This document shows positions 50,024 to 59,173 of a stretch of 64,000 nucleotides of DNA, one piece after another. Source of the stretch: Streptomyces shenzhenensis (GTDB taxonomy: Bacteria; Actinomycetota; Actinomycetes; Streptomycetales; Streptomycetaceae). The notes under the pieces are model-generated. The model had not been told where the DNA came from. It saw only the letters and a list, made by a program, of their open reading frames with translations, and did not search any database. The position numbers were made by a program, and so were the translations under genes. The stretch lies in assembly GCF_021462265.1 (NCBI RefSeq), contig NZ_JAJONF010000029.1, positions 1-64,000 of the forward strand. Reading direction: 5' to 3'. Numbering within the stretch: the stretch's first letter is position 1; every line of letters starts with the position of its first letter.

Positions 50024-50240
50024 TAGGGGCTGTCCGGCGGATCATGCCGCAGACGCGGGGGCCGGCACGCCCACCTGCGGCGTTGTCGTCGGTCGCCGAC
50101 GTCCCCCAGCCTTCGGCCGGGAGGTGCCCCCACCGCGTCGACTCCCTCCTCCGCCTTGCAGTTGAACGCACCAGCCCCCGCTCACCCCGGTCGACAGTCA
50201 CCCTTGCTTTCCTGCGACCTGATCCGCCGGACAGCCCCTA
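50024..50240. mobile_element. MITE-like element B with perfect 20-bp inverted ends (217 bp)
   Basis: Bounded by perfect 20-bp inverted repeats, 50024-50043 (beginning TAGGGGCTGTCC) and 50221-50240 (ending GGACAGCCCCTA), with non-coding sequence between and no transposase. TA ends suit a TA duplication. It fits exactly between two convergent genes: its left end is 5 bp after the oxidoreductase stop, and its right end contains the TAG stop (50238-50240) of the secreted-protein gene. The ends resemble the termini of Streptomyces insertion sequences I recall, but no family is assigned. Confidence 0.72.
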
Positions 50241-50921
50241 TCCCCGCCGTACCCGCAGGCCGGCGAAGGCGAGGCCGAGCCCCACGCCGATCAGGACCAG
50301 GCCGCTGCCGAGCGGCAGGATGTCCCGCACGGGCTCGGTGTCGTCCTCCTGGCCCGGGCCCATGGCCTGGCCGGCGTCGGGGTGCGGCTGGGGCGCGCTG
50401 GGCGCCAGGACGGCTTCCCGGGACGGCGGTGCGGAGGAGGTGGCCGCTGGGCTCCCGGCGCCGCTCACCGCGGACTCCGTCGCCGTCGCCTCGTCGGAGT
50501 CGTCGGAGTCGTCGGAGAAATCGGGGTCGTCGGAGTCATCGGGATCGGCGGGGTCGGCGGGGGCGGCGGCATGGGCCGCAGCGGAGGAGTCGCCGGGAGT
50601 CGAGGAGACGCCGGGATCGGCCGAGTCGTCCGGGTCGTCGGCGACCTGGCCCTCGACCTTCGTCGCCGGTCCCTGGGGCCGCCCCGGTCGCGTCATTCCC
50701 TCGCCGGCCAGCGTGCCGGCCAGGGACGGTTCGGGGGTGGCCGAGGCGCTGGCGGAGTCCGAGGGCAGCGGCTCGGGGGCGTGCGCGACGGCCGTGCCGC
50801 ACGGCAGCAGAACCGCCGCGAGGACGAGCAGCAGGCGGGCGAGCAGCGGACGGGCGGGAGTGAGCCGTACCGGGCCGGGCGGCCGGGTATCGGCGCGGGG
50901 GAGCCGCAGCCTTGGAGTCAC
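50238..50921 (-). CDS. Secreted Ser/Asp-rich membrane-anchored protein
   Basis: A 227-residue protein of unknown function. It has an N-terminal signal peptide (LLARLLLVLAAVLLPCGTAVAHA, about 27-47), a disordered extracellular part very rich in Asp, Ser, Pro and Ala (DDSDDPDFSDDSDDSDE), and a C-terminal LPLGSG, a hydrophobic helix and RVRRG. That layout resembles a cell-wall sorting signal, though LPLGSG is not the canonical LAXTG or LPXTG. The GTG at 50921 has AGGAGG at good spacing. The stop codon comes from the end of element B. Confidence 0.82.
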   Translation of the reverse strand: MTPRLRLPRADTRPPGPVRLTPARPLLARLLLVLAAVLLPCGTAVAHAPEPLPSDSASASATPEPSLAGTLAGEGMTRPGRPQGPATKVEGQVADDPDDSADPGVSSTPGDSSAAAHAAAPADPADPDDSDDPDFSDDSDDSDEATATESAVSGAGSPAATSSAPPSREAVLAPSAPQPHPDAGQAMGPGQEDDTEPVRDILPLGSGLVLIGVGLGLAFAGLRVRRG

Positions 50922-51111
50922 GTCGGTGACCTCCTGGAGGACAGTCGTCGTCAGGGCCGACGATCACCAGCCTCACATTCGATGACATACCGGGCATTTC
51001 TTGTTCGGCCGATGGGTCTACCGCCGTGGTGCGGGGTGTTTCAGAACGGTGGATCGGCCGCGCCGGGGGGCACCACGCTGGTGAGGTGCACGGGTGCGAG
51101 AGAATGACGGC

Positions 51112-51651
51112 ATGGAGATGCCGAGGAACGAACGGTCGCCCGAGAATCCGCAGATCCTGGTCGTGGGCCAGGACGGGATGGCACTCGGCGGCGGCAACGG
51201 GGACGAGGACTCCCGCGAGATCCCGGTGACGGAGATGGTGGAACAGCCCGCCAAGGTCATGCGGATCGGCAGCATGATCAAGCAGCTCCTGGAGGAGGTG
51301 CGCGCCGCTCCCCTCGACGAGGCCAGCCGGGTCCGGCTGAAGGAGATCCACGCCAGCTCCGTGAAGGAGCTGGAGGACGGTCTGGCCCCCGAGCTGGTGG
51401 AGGAGCTGGAGCGGCTCTCTCTGCCGTTCACCGAGAACACGACCCCCTCGGACGCCGAACTGCGCATCGCGCAGGCCCAGCTGGTGGGCTGGCTGGAGGG
51501 GCTGTTCCACGGGATCCAGACCACCCTGTTCGCCCAGCAGATGGCCGCCCGCGCCCAGCTCGAGCAGATGCGGCGCGCGCTGCCGCCGGGCGTCGGCGAC
51601 CAGGGCGAGGAGCACGGCCCGGCCGGCCGCTCCGGTGGACCGTACCTCTAG
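51112..51651 (+). CDS. bpa: Bacterial proteasome activator Bpa
   Basis: A 179-residue helical protein matching the ATP-independent proteasome activator of actinobacteria. The core (EMVEQPAKVMRIGSMIKQLLEEVRAAPLDEASRVRLKEIHASSVKELEDGLAPELVEELERL) forms four-helix subunits of a dodecameric ring. It ends in ...SGGPYL, a HbYX-like tail (penultimate Tyr) that docks on 20S proteasome pockets. ATG 51112 is listed; a GTG at 51094 is also possible. The proteasome genes are elsewhere. It converges on the kinase at 51758 across a bidirectional terminator. Confidence 0.93.
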   Translation: MEMPRNERSPENPQILVVGQDGMALGGGNGDEDSREIPVTEMVEQPAKVMRIGSMIKQLLEEVRAAPLDEASRVRLKEIHASSVKELEDGLAPELVEELERLSLPFTENTTPSDAELRIAQAQLVGWLEGLFHGIQTTLFAQQMAARAQLEQMRRALPPGVGDQGEEHGPAGRSGGPYL

Positions 51652-51685
51652 ACACTCCCTGGACCCTGGATCACCCCGAGACGGC

Positions 51686-51717
51686 GAAGGGCCCGGCGTA
51701 CCACCGCCGGGCCCTTC
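51686..51717. terminator. Bidirectional terminator between bpa and the kinase gene
   Basis: A perfect 13-bp stem (GAAGGGCCCGGCG / CGCCGGGCCCTTC) with a 6-nt loop between the convergent genes. Confidence 0.92.
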
Positions 51718-51757
51718 CTACTGCCTTCTTCCCGCGTGCCACGCGCCGTGCCGCGCG

Positions 51758-53410
51758 TCAGCCGGTCGGCGGGTTGCCCGTCGACACCTTGAGCTCGATG
51801 GTCGGCACGTGCCTCGGGTCGACGTCGGTGCCGGAGGACGGGAACTGCTCCATGACCGTGCCGTCGCCGTAGGTGTTCTCGTCCACGGAGACGATCTTCA
51901 TCTGCCATCCGGCGGCCTGGAAGCACTCCTTGACCGACCTGATGTACTTGAACTTGAAGTCCGGGATCTGGATCTTGGCCGGGTCGTCGTAGGACTCCTG
52001 CGGTTCGGTGCACTCGGTCTTCTCGATGGTCTTCGAGGTGTCGGGCCCGCGGTAGCCGGAGGCGTGCGAGGCCGCGGCGCTCGCGGTTCCGCCACCGCCG
52101 CTGCCGCCACCGCCGGCGTTGTCGTCCCCGCCGCCGTTGTTCAGTGCCAGGGCGACGACCAGGCCGATCACCGCGACCAGTGACACCGCGATCGACCCGA
52201 TGACCACCGGCCGGTTGCTCTTCCCGCCGCCGGAAGGGGCCGGGGGCGTGAGGTTGTACGGCGGCGGGGTCGACGGCGGCTGCTGGGCGTACCCGGCCGG
52301 CGTCTGGTAGCCCGCCTGCTGCGGATAGCCGTACGCCGGAGCGGGAGCCGGAGCGCCGTACGGGTTCGGCGTCGGCTGGTACGGCGTCCGCACCGGCCCG
52401 GGAGGCGCCGGCGTCGCCTGGCCGACCGGCGGGAACACCGCGGAGCCGACTCCGGCACCGCTCTGCGTCGGCGCGCTGCCCGGGACGATGCTCGGCGCGG
52501 CGGGCTGGAGCGAGGCGGCGATCCGCAGGCACTCGTCGCGCATGGACTCGGCGGTCGGGAAGCGCTCGTTCGGGTTCTTCTTCAGCGCGCGGGCGACCAG
52601 CGCGTCCACGCCCGGGGGAAGGGCGCGGTTGATCGAGGAGGGGGCGACCGGCTCCTCCTGGACATGCGCGTAGGCGATGGCCAGCGGCGAGTCGGCGTCG
52701 AACGGCAGCCGCCCGGTGACCAGCTGGAACAGCATGATGCCGACCGAGTAGAGGTCGGAGCGGGCGTCCACGCCGCGGCCCAGTGCCTGCTCCGGGGAGA
52801 GGTACTGCGGGGTGCCGACGACCATGCCGGTCTGGGTCATCGAGGTGACCCCGGACTGCATGGCGCGGGCGATGCCGAAGTCCATCACCTTGACGACCCC
52901 GCGCTTGGTCATCATCACGTTGCCGGGCTTGATGTCGCGGTGGACCAGCCCCATCTCATGGCTGATCTCCAGCGCGGCCAGCACGTCGGCGGTGATCCGC
53001 AGCGCCTTGTCGGCGGGCATCGCGCCGTACTGCCGTACGTCCTCCTCCAGCACCGATCCGAGCGGGCGCCCCTCGACGTACTCCATGACGATGTACGGCA
53101 CGGTCGGACCGGACCCCGCGGCGGAGTCGCTGACGGGCAGCGTGTCCTCGCCCGTGTCGAAGACGGAGACGATGTTGGTGTGCGTGAGCTTGGCCACTGC
53201 CTGGGCCTCGCGGCGGAAGCGCTCGCGGAAGGCCTGTTCCCGGCCGAGCTCGGTGTGCAGGGTCTTGATCGCGACCTGCCGGTCCAGGACGGTGTCGTAC
53301 GCCAGGTGCACGGCGGCCATGCCGCCCTCGCCGAGCAGGTCGCGCAGTTGGTAGCGGCCACCGGCCAGCGCCCGCCCCGCGTAACGGCCATGTGTGCCGT
53401 CCTGGCTCAT
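51758..53410 (-). CDS. Hanks-type serine/threonine kinase with PASTA-like C-terminus
   Basis: A 550-residue kinase: glycine loop GEGGMAAV (27-34), ATP lysine K49, catalytic loop HRDIKPGN (H157-D159) and DFG 177-179, with an activation loop rich in Thr (SGVTSMTQTGMVVGT). A long Pro/Gln/Tyr linker precedes one membrane helix (about 410-428, GSIAVSLVAVIGLVVALAL). The external part has a single PASTA-like unit near the end (FKYIRSVKECFQAAGWQMKIVSVDENTYGDGTVMEQFPSSGTDVD). ATG 53410 is chosen; longer starts are in non-conserved sequence. It is divergent from the kinase at 53729. Signal and substrates unknown. Confidence 0.93.
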   Translation of the reverse strand: MSQDGTHGRYAGRALAGGRYQLRDLLGEGGMAAVHLAYDTVLDRQVAIKTLHTELGREQAFRERFRREAQAVAKLTHTNIVSVFDTGEDTLPVSDSAAGSGPTVPYIVMEYVEGRPLGSVLEEDVRQYGAMPADKALRITADVLAALEISHEMGLVHRDIKPGNVMMTKRGVVKVMDFGIARAMQSGVTSMTQTGMVVGTPQYLSPEQALGRGVDARSDLYSVGIMLFQLVTGRLPFDADSPLAIAYAHVQEEPVAPSSINRALPPGVDALVARALKKNPNERFPTAESMRDECLRIAASLQPAAPSIVPGSAPTQSGAGVGSAVFPPVGQATPAPPGPVRTPYQPTPNPYGAPAPAPAYGYPQQAGYQTPAGYAQQPPSTPPPYNLTPPAPSGGGKSNRPVVIGSIAVSLVAVIGLVVALALNNGGGDDNAGGGGSGGGGTASAAASHASGYRGPDTSKTIEKTECTEPQESYDDPAKIQIPDFKFKYIRSVKECFQAAGWQMKIVSVDENTYGDGTVMEQFPSSGTDVDPRHVPTIELKVSTGNPPTG

Positions 53411-53728
53411 TTTCCCCGTCCCCCGCCCGGCATTCAGGCACCCTTGTTGATCGAATGTCCCATTCCCGGCCAAGTCTGCCCGAGGGCACCGACACGTCAA
53501 GCGCGGTGCCCGTTCCGTGACCGTACGCGAAAGAAGACCCGCGCAAGCGTTACGGCGGCCGTACCTCAGGTACACAGAATTTGCACGGCGGCGCGTGGTA
53601 CGGGTTTGATGGCCGGTCCGTCCATGGACCGGAACCCGGACCGACGGGTCGCGCGGAGGCTGTAGCGTGGCCGACGGAGACCGTGACAACACCGCGCGCA
53701 CCGCGGGCAGAAACGACGGCGAGGACCG
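53411..53728. other. Divergent promoter region of two kinase genes
   Basis: 318 bp between divergent kinase starts. Two symmetrical sites stand out: GTACCTCAGGTAC (53561-53573, perfect arms) and CCGGTCC / GGACCGG (53613-53632). TTGTTGATCGAATG near 53440 may belong to the minus-strand promoter. No gene is supported here. Confidence 0.5.
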
Positions 53729-55309
53729 ATGGCACAGACGCACAGCGCCCAGGGCCCGTCCGACCCCGAGGCGACTGGCGGCGGCATGTCAGACGCGCCG
53801 GAGATGTGGGGCAACCAGGGCCTGGTCGGCGACGGCCGGTACCGGCTGACCCACCGGCTCGGGCGGGGCGGCATGGCCGAGGTGTTCGCGGCCGAGGACG
53901 TCCGGCTCGGCCGGACCGTGGCAGTGAAGCTGCTCCGGGCCGATCTCGCCGAGGACCCGGTCTCCAAGGCCCGCTTCACGCGCGAGGCACAGTCGGTCGC
54001 CGGGCTCAACCACCACGCGATCGTGGCGGTGTACGACTCCGGCGAGGACGTGGTCGGCGGCCAGTCCGTGCCGTACATCGTGATGGAGCTGGTCGAGGGC
54101 CGCACCATCCGCGACCTGCTGATCAACGCCGAGGCGCCGGGCCCCGAGCAGGCCCTGATCATCGTCTCCGGGGTGCTGGAGGCGCTGGCCTACTCGCACC
54201 AGCACGGCATCGTGCACCGCGACATCAAACCGGCCAACGTGATCATCACGCACAACGGCGCCGTCAAGGTGATGGACTTCGGCATCGCCCGCGCCCTGCA
54301 CGGCGCGTCCACGACGATGACGCAGACCGGCATGGTCATGGGCACGCCCCAGTACCTCTCCCCGGAACAGGCGCTCGGCAAGGCCGTCGACCACCGCTCC
54401 GACCTGTACGCCACCGGCTGCCTGCTCTACGAACTCCTCGCCCTGCGGCCGCCCTTCACCGGCGAGACCCCGCTGTCGGTGGTCTACCAGCACGTCCAGG
54501 ACATTCCGGTGCCGCCGTCCCAGACCTCCGAGGGCGCCGCCCCGCCGGAGCTGGACGGCCTGGTCATGCGCTCGCTGGCCAAGGAGCCCGACGACCGCTT
54601 CCAGACCGCCGAGGAGATGCGCGGCCTGGTCCAGTACGGCCTGCAGATGCTGTACGACCAGGGCGCGCACACCGGCACCTGGAACACCGGCCCGGTCACC
54701 GTGCACGACGGCCGGTACACCCCGGCGGCCGGTTTCGCCGGTACGACCGTGATGCCGCACCCGACGACCGGCGCCGGGACCACGCAGATCCCGCAGCCGA
54801 TCCTGCCGGGCGGCTACGGCGGCGACGACGGCGGCTTCGAGGGGCACGGCAACCGGGGCAGCGGCCGCGGCAAGCTGTGGATCCTCGCCGTCCTCGCGGT
54901 GATCGCCATCGCGGCGGGCGTCGCGCTGGCGCTGAACAAGGGCGGGGGCGGCGACGGCGGCACCGGTGCCTCGCCGTCCCCGACCGCCTCGCAGACCACC
55001 AAGGGCGAGACGCCCAGCTCCAGCCCGTCGGACGAGGCCACCTCCTCGGCCACCAACACGGAGACCGGTAACAGCGGCTCGAGCACCGGGAACAACGGCG
55101 GCTACACGCCGTCGCCGACCCCGACCTACAGCCAGACCCAGCAGCAGAGCAGCGAGCCGACCAACCAGCCGAGCGACACGGCGAGTGCCTCGCAGCCGAC
55201 CGACACCGCCAGCTCGCCGGACGCGCCGCCCTCCGACACGACGGGCACGGGCGGCACCGGCGGGACCGCCGCCGGCTCGATCGCCGGCACCGGCGTGGGC
55301 GGCGGTTGA
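53729..55309 (+). CDS. Hanks-type serine/threonine kinase with Ser/Thr-rich external tail
   Basis: A 526-residue kinase: glycine loop GRGGMAEV (45-52), ATP lysine K67, catalytic loop HRDIKPAN (H163-D165) and DFG 183-185, activation loop GASTTMTQTGMVMGT. A membrane helix (LWILAVLAVIAIAAGVALAL, about 388-407) is followed by about 120 residues that are almost only Ser, Thr, Pro, Gly, Asn and Gln, without PASTA domains, so it may sense by wall contact rather than ligand. ATG 53729 with GAGGACC upstream is listed; ATG 53786 is possible. It forms a divergent pair with the kinase at 53410. Confidence 0.93.
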   Translation: MAQTHSAQGPSDPEATGGGMSDAPEMWGNQGLVGDGRYRLTHRLGRGGMAEVFAAEDVRLGRTVAVKLLRADLAEDPVSKARFTREAQSVAGLNHHAIVAVYDSGEDVVGGQSVPYIVMELVEGRTIRDLLINAEAPGPEQALIIVSGVLEALAYSHQHGIVHRDIKPANVIITHNGAVKVMDFGIARALHGASTTMTQTGMVMGTPQYLSPEQALGKAVDHRSDLYATGCLLYELLALRPPFTGETPLSVVYQHVQDIPVPPSQTSEGAAPPELDGLVMRSLAKEPDDRFQTAEEMRGLVQYGLQMLYDQGAHTGTWNTGPVTVHDGRYTPAAGFAGTTVMPHPTTGAGTTQIPQPILPGGYGGDDGGFEGHGNRGSGRGKLWILAVLAVIAIAAGVALALNKGGGGDGGTGASPSPTASQTTKGETPSSSPSDEATSSATNTETGNSGSSTGNNGGYTPSPTPTYSQTQQQSSEPTNQPSDTASASQPTDTASSPDAPPSDTTGTGGTGGTAAGSIAGTGVGGG

Positions 55310-55379
55310 AGGACACCGACACCCTTCGGCTGAGCGGCCGCCGCCGGCCGCCGCCGGTCGCTTGTCGGCCGTTACCGCG

Positions 55380-56426
55380 TCACTGGACGAAGGCGTCGCA
55401 CACCGCGTCGTACTCCCTGGTCCACCACACGGCGAGTGCCGAGGCGGCCGGGAACTGGGGGTCCGCACGGGTGTCGCCGCGCTCGTAGTGCCAGCGCAGC
55501 ATCCAGAAGTCGTTGAGCCGCTCCCACCACACGCGGTGCACGGCCGCCGCCAGCTCCGAGGGCGTGGCCCCGGCAGCGCGCCGGTACGCCCGCGCGTACG
55601 CCCGCACCTTCCGCAGGTCGAGCGCCCCCGCCGGACGCACGAAGAAGATCACGGCGGCGCGTACGGCCTCCTCCGCCCGGGGCTGCACGCCGAGCCGGTC
55701 CCAGTCGACGATCGCGGCCGGGGCGTCGTCGTCCGTGTAGAGCAGGTTGAACGGGTGGAAATCGCCGTGCACCCAGCCCACCGAGGCACCGCGCGGGGGG
55801 CGCCTCGCGGTGTGCTGCTCCAGGAGCGCACGGCGTTCGAGCAGCCGGTGGCGGGCGAGTTCGTCGAAGGCGTCGGCGGGGCGGCGCCGGTCGACGTGGG
55901 CGAGCAGGTCGTCGATGAGCGCGAAGGTGTCGGCGGGGTCGGCGCTCTCGACGGGATGGGGACCGGTGGCCGGGCGGGTGCGCCCCTTGGGCGGCATCAC
56001 GCGCTCCAGGCAGGCGTGCACGGCGCCGAGGAGTGCCCCGAGCCGCGCGCACTCCCCGCGCGTGAGCTGTCCGCCGTGCCGGTGCCGGCCGTCGATCCAG
56101 GGGTGCAGCGCGTAGGCGTGGCCGCCGACGACGGCGACCGTACGGCCGTCGCGGTCGGCGAGGGCCGGGGCGACCGGGACACCGAGGGCGGCCAGCCGCA
56201 GGGTGGCCAGATGACGTCGCTCGATGGCGGCCGGGTCGGCGGTGTCGGGGTCGAAATGGTGCTTGAGGAAGTACCGGCCGCGGGTGGTGCAGAGGCGGTA
56301 GCCGCGGTTGAGCAGGCCCTGTTCGACCGGCTCGCAGGCGAGCGCGGAACCGGCGGCGTACAGCCGGAGCAGGGCGCCCAGAGGGGGCGCGTGAGATACG
56401 AGGGGGGGTACACATAAGCGCGGCAC
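55380..56426 (-). CDS. Aminoglycoside-phosphotransferase-like kinase (APH/ChoK family)
   Basis: A 348-residue cytoplasmic phosphotransferase fold. The nucleotide loop is GLLNRGYRLCTTRGRYFLKHHF, the catalytic loop VGWVHGDFHPFNLLYT (HGDxHxxN), and the metal motif AIVDWDRLG. The likely substrate is a small alcohol, amine or metabolite; a role in resistance is not shown. Codon 4 is TTA (56415-56417), the rare bldA codon. A near-consensus promoter puts the transcription start about 12 nt upstream of the GTG, with no ribosome site, so translation is near-leaderless. The listed start is the only start candidate before the first upstream in-frame stop. Confidence 0.85.
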   Translation of the reverse strand: MPRLCVPPLVSHAPPLGALLRLYAAGSALACEPVEQGLLNRGYRLCTTRGRYFLKHHFDPDTADPAAIERRHLATLRLAALGVPVAPALADRDGRTVAVVGGHAYALHPWIDGRHRHGGQLTRGECARLGALLGAVHACLERVMPPKGRTRPATGPHPVESADPADTFALIDDLLAHVDRRRPADAFDELARHRLLERRALLEQHTARRPPRGASVGWVHGDFHPFNLLYTDDDAPAAIVDWDRLGVQPRAEEAVRAAVIFFVRPAGALDLRKVRAYARAYRRAAGATPSELAAAVHRVWWERLNDFWMLRWHYERGDTRADPQFPAASALAVWWTREYDAVCDAFVQ

Positions 56427-56444
56427 GCGCCAGATGGTAGGGCA

Positions 56445-56474
56445 AGTATACCAGCTGTGAGCTGGGCGTTGTCA
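56445..56474 (-). promoter_or_regulatory. Near-consensus vegetative promoter of the phosphotransferase gene
   Basis: On the minus strand TGACAA (56474-56469) and TATACT (56450-56445) are 18 bp apart, matching the -35/-10 pattern of the main Streptomyces sigma factor. The start codon is 18 nt past the -10, giving a leader of about 12 nt. The hairpin CCAGC / GCTGG lies in the spacer. Confidence 0.65.
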
Positions 56475-56710
56475 CAGGAAGTCGCCGACGGTCGCGTTCG
56501 GTCACGCGATGGGTCATGGCGAATGCAAGTGCGAAAGATGCGCCCCGGAGACCGGGTGCGGGGCATAGGGTCGGGGCGCCGCGCGCCGTGTCCGGCGCGC
56601 AGACTGGACCCCGTGATGTCTTCCCGTGACCCCGGGCGGCGGGATAACGTGCCGTTGCTCCGGCCTCCTGCAAGGCTCTGACCAGCGACCTTCCGACCCG
56701 CGTCGACTTA

Positions 56711-56747
56711 CTTGGAAATCCAAGCAAAAAATACTTGGATTTCCAAG
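56711..56747. promoter_or_regulatory. Paired mutual-complement palindromes upstream of bkdA1
   Basis: CTTGGAAATCCAAG (56711-56724) and CTTGGATTTCCAAG (56734-56747) are each inverted repeats (CTTGGA/TCCAAG) and are reverse complements of each other. Read as direct repeats they share TACTTGGAWWTCCAAGCAAAAA-like flanks spaced 23 bp, about two helical turns. The segment is far more AT-rich than its surroundings. It is the likely operator of the bkdA1B1C1 operon. The binding protein is unknown. Confidence 0.75.
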
Positions 56748-56825
56748 CAAAAACGCAGGTCAGGAGGGGTTTCCCAGAAATGTGGAGCACTGGGTAACGT
56801 GCTTGTTGCAGGGCGCTCGCCGGGG

Positions 56826-56890
56826 CACCTGTTACGCCTGTTCCCGGCCGAGTGGCACCCACCCCGTGCCACGGGTGTCGGAAACAGGTG
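56826..56890 (+). promoter_or_regulatory. Structured leader of the bkd1 operon
   Basis: In the 5' region of bkdA1, CACCTGTT (56826-56833) can pair with AACAGGTG (56883-56890), enclosing a hairpin GTGGCAC / GTGCCAC (56852-56872). A nested stem-loop ending 55 nt before the start codon. It may influence expression. The remainder of the 518-bp gap (56427-56944) holds no supported gene. Confidence 0.4.
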
Positions 56891-56944
56891 AGCCGCACTG
56901 GTTCACCCGGCAACCCCGGGGGCCGGACCGACGGAGGAGCACAC

Positions 56945-58180
56945 GTGACCGTGGACAGCAGTGCCGCGAGCGAACCGCGACGCAGCGCCGCAGGCAAGGC
57001 CGGTACCACCGGCAGCAAGACCGGCACCAAGCGCACCACCCGCACCACCAGCCGAAGCACCACGCGTGCCGCCACTGGCAGTGGCACGCGCACGAGCACC
57101 GATCCCGAGCTCGTCCAGCTGCTGACGCCCGAGGGCAAGCGGGTCAAGAACGCCGAGTACGACGCGTACGTCGCCGGGATCACCCCCGAGGAACTGCGCG
57201 GCCTGTACCGCGACATGGTGCTCACCCGCCGCTTCGACGCCGAGGCCACCGCCCTGCAGCGCCAGGGCGAGCTGGGCCTGTGGGCGTCCCTGCTCGGCCA
57301 GGAGGCCGCCCAGATCGGCTCCGGCCGGGCCACCCGCGAGGACGACTACGTCTTCCCGACCTACCGCGAGCACGGCGTCGCCTGGTGCCGCGGGGTCGAC
57401 CCGACCAACCTGCTGGGCATGTTCCGCGGCGTCAACCACGGCGGCTGGGACCCCAACAGCAACAACTTCCACCTCTACACGATCGTCATCGGCTCCCAGA
57501 CGCTGCACGCCACCGGCTACGCGATGGGCGTCGCAAAGGACGGCGCGGACAGCGCGGTGATCGCCTACTTCGGTGACGGCGCCTCCAGCCAGGGCGACGT
57601 CGCCGAATCGTTCACCTTCTCCGCGGTCTACAACGCCCCGGTCGTGTTCTTCTGCCAGAACAACCAGTGGGCGATCTCGGAGCCCACCGAGAAGCAGACC
57701 CGCGTCCCGCTCTACCAGCGCGCCCAGGGCTTCGGCTTCCCCGGCGTCCGGGTCGACGGCAACGACGTGCTGGCCTGCCTCGCGGTCACCAGGTGGGCGC
57801 TGGAGCGCGCCCGCAGCGGCGAGGGCCCGACGCTGGTCGAGGCGTTCACGTACCGGATGGGCGCCCACACCACCTCCGACGACCCCACCCGCTACCGGGG
57901 CGACGAGGAGCGGCTGGCCTGGGAGGCCAAGGACCCGATCCTGCGCCTTCGCCGGTACCTGGAGGCCTCGAACCACACGGACGACGGGTTCTTCGCGGAA
58001 CTCGAAGCCGAGTCCGAGGCGTTGGGCAAGCGAGTACGCGAAGCGGTACGGGCCATGCCGGACCCGGACAAATTCGCCATCTTCGAGAACGTGTACGCGG
58101 ACGGGCACGCGCTCGTCGACGAGGAGCGAGCCCAGTTCGCCGCCTACCAGGCGTCGTTCGCGGACGTAGAGGGGGTCTGA
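56945..58180 (+). CDS. bkdA1: Branched-chain 2-oxoacid dehydrogenase E1 alpha subunit (second copy)
   Basis: A 411-residue E1 alpha subunit with ThDP motif GDGASSQGDVAESFTFSAVYNAPVVFFCQNN and loop YRMGAHTTSDDPTRYR. It differs from the copy at 42860 by an extra N-terminal extension of about 50 residues, very rich in Thr, Arg, Lys and Gly (TGSKTGTKRTTRTTSRSTTR), probably disordered; its purpose is unknown. GTG 56945 follows GGAGGAG. In S. coelicolor and S. avermitilis such operons supply branched starter units for fatty acids and polyketides. It lies 3 bp before bkdB1, and the operon starts after the paired operator. Confidence 0.95.
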   Translation: MTVDSSAASEPRRSAAGKAGTTGSKTGTKRTTRTTSRSTTRAATGSGTRTSTDPELVQLLTPEGKRVKNAEYDAYVAGITPEELRGLYRDMVLTRRFDAEATALQRQGELGLWASLLGQEAAQIGSGRATREDDYVFPTYREHGVAWCRGVDPTNLLGMFRGVNHGGWDPNSNNFHLYTIVIGSQTLHATGYAMGVAKDGADSAVIAYFGDGASSQGDVAESFTFSAVYNAPVVFFCQNNQWAISEPTEKQTRVPLYQRAQGFGFPGVRVDGNDVLACLAVTRWALERARSGEGPTLVEAFTYRMGAHTTSDDPTRYRGDEERLAWEAKDPILRLRRYLEASNHTDDGFFAELEAESEALGKRVREAVRAMPDPDKFAIFENVYADGHALVDEERAQFAAYQASFADVEGV

Positions 58181-58182
58181 CC

Positions 58183-59163
<981 letters not shown>

Positions 59164-59173
59164 GGAGAGGGTC

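Noticed and set aside
47352..50201. Minus-strand open frame of about 950 codons across mobA, moeA and the quinone reductase
   Set aside because: Covers three genes with clear family motifs on the other strand and element B; composition is that of an antisense shadow.
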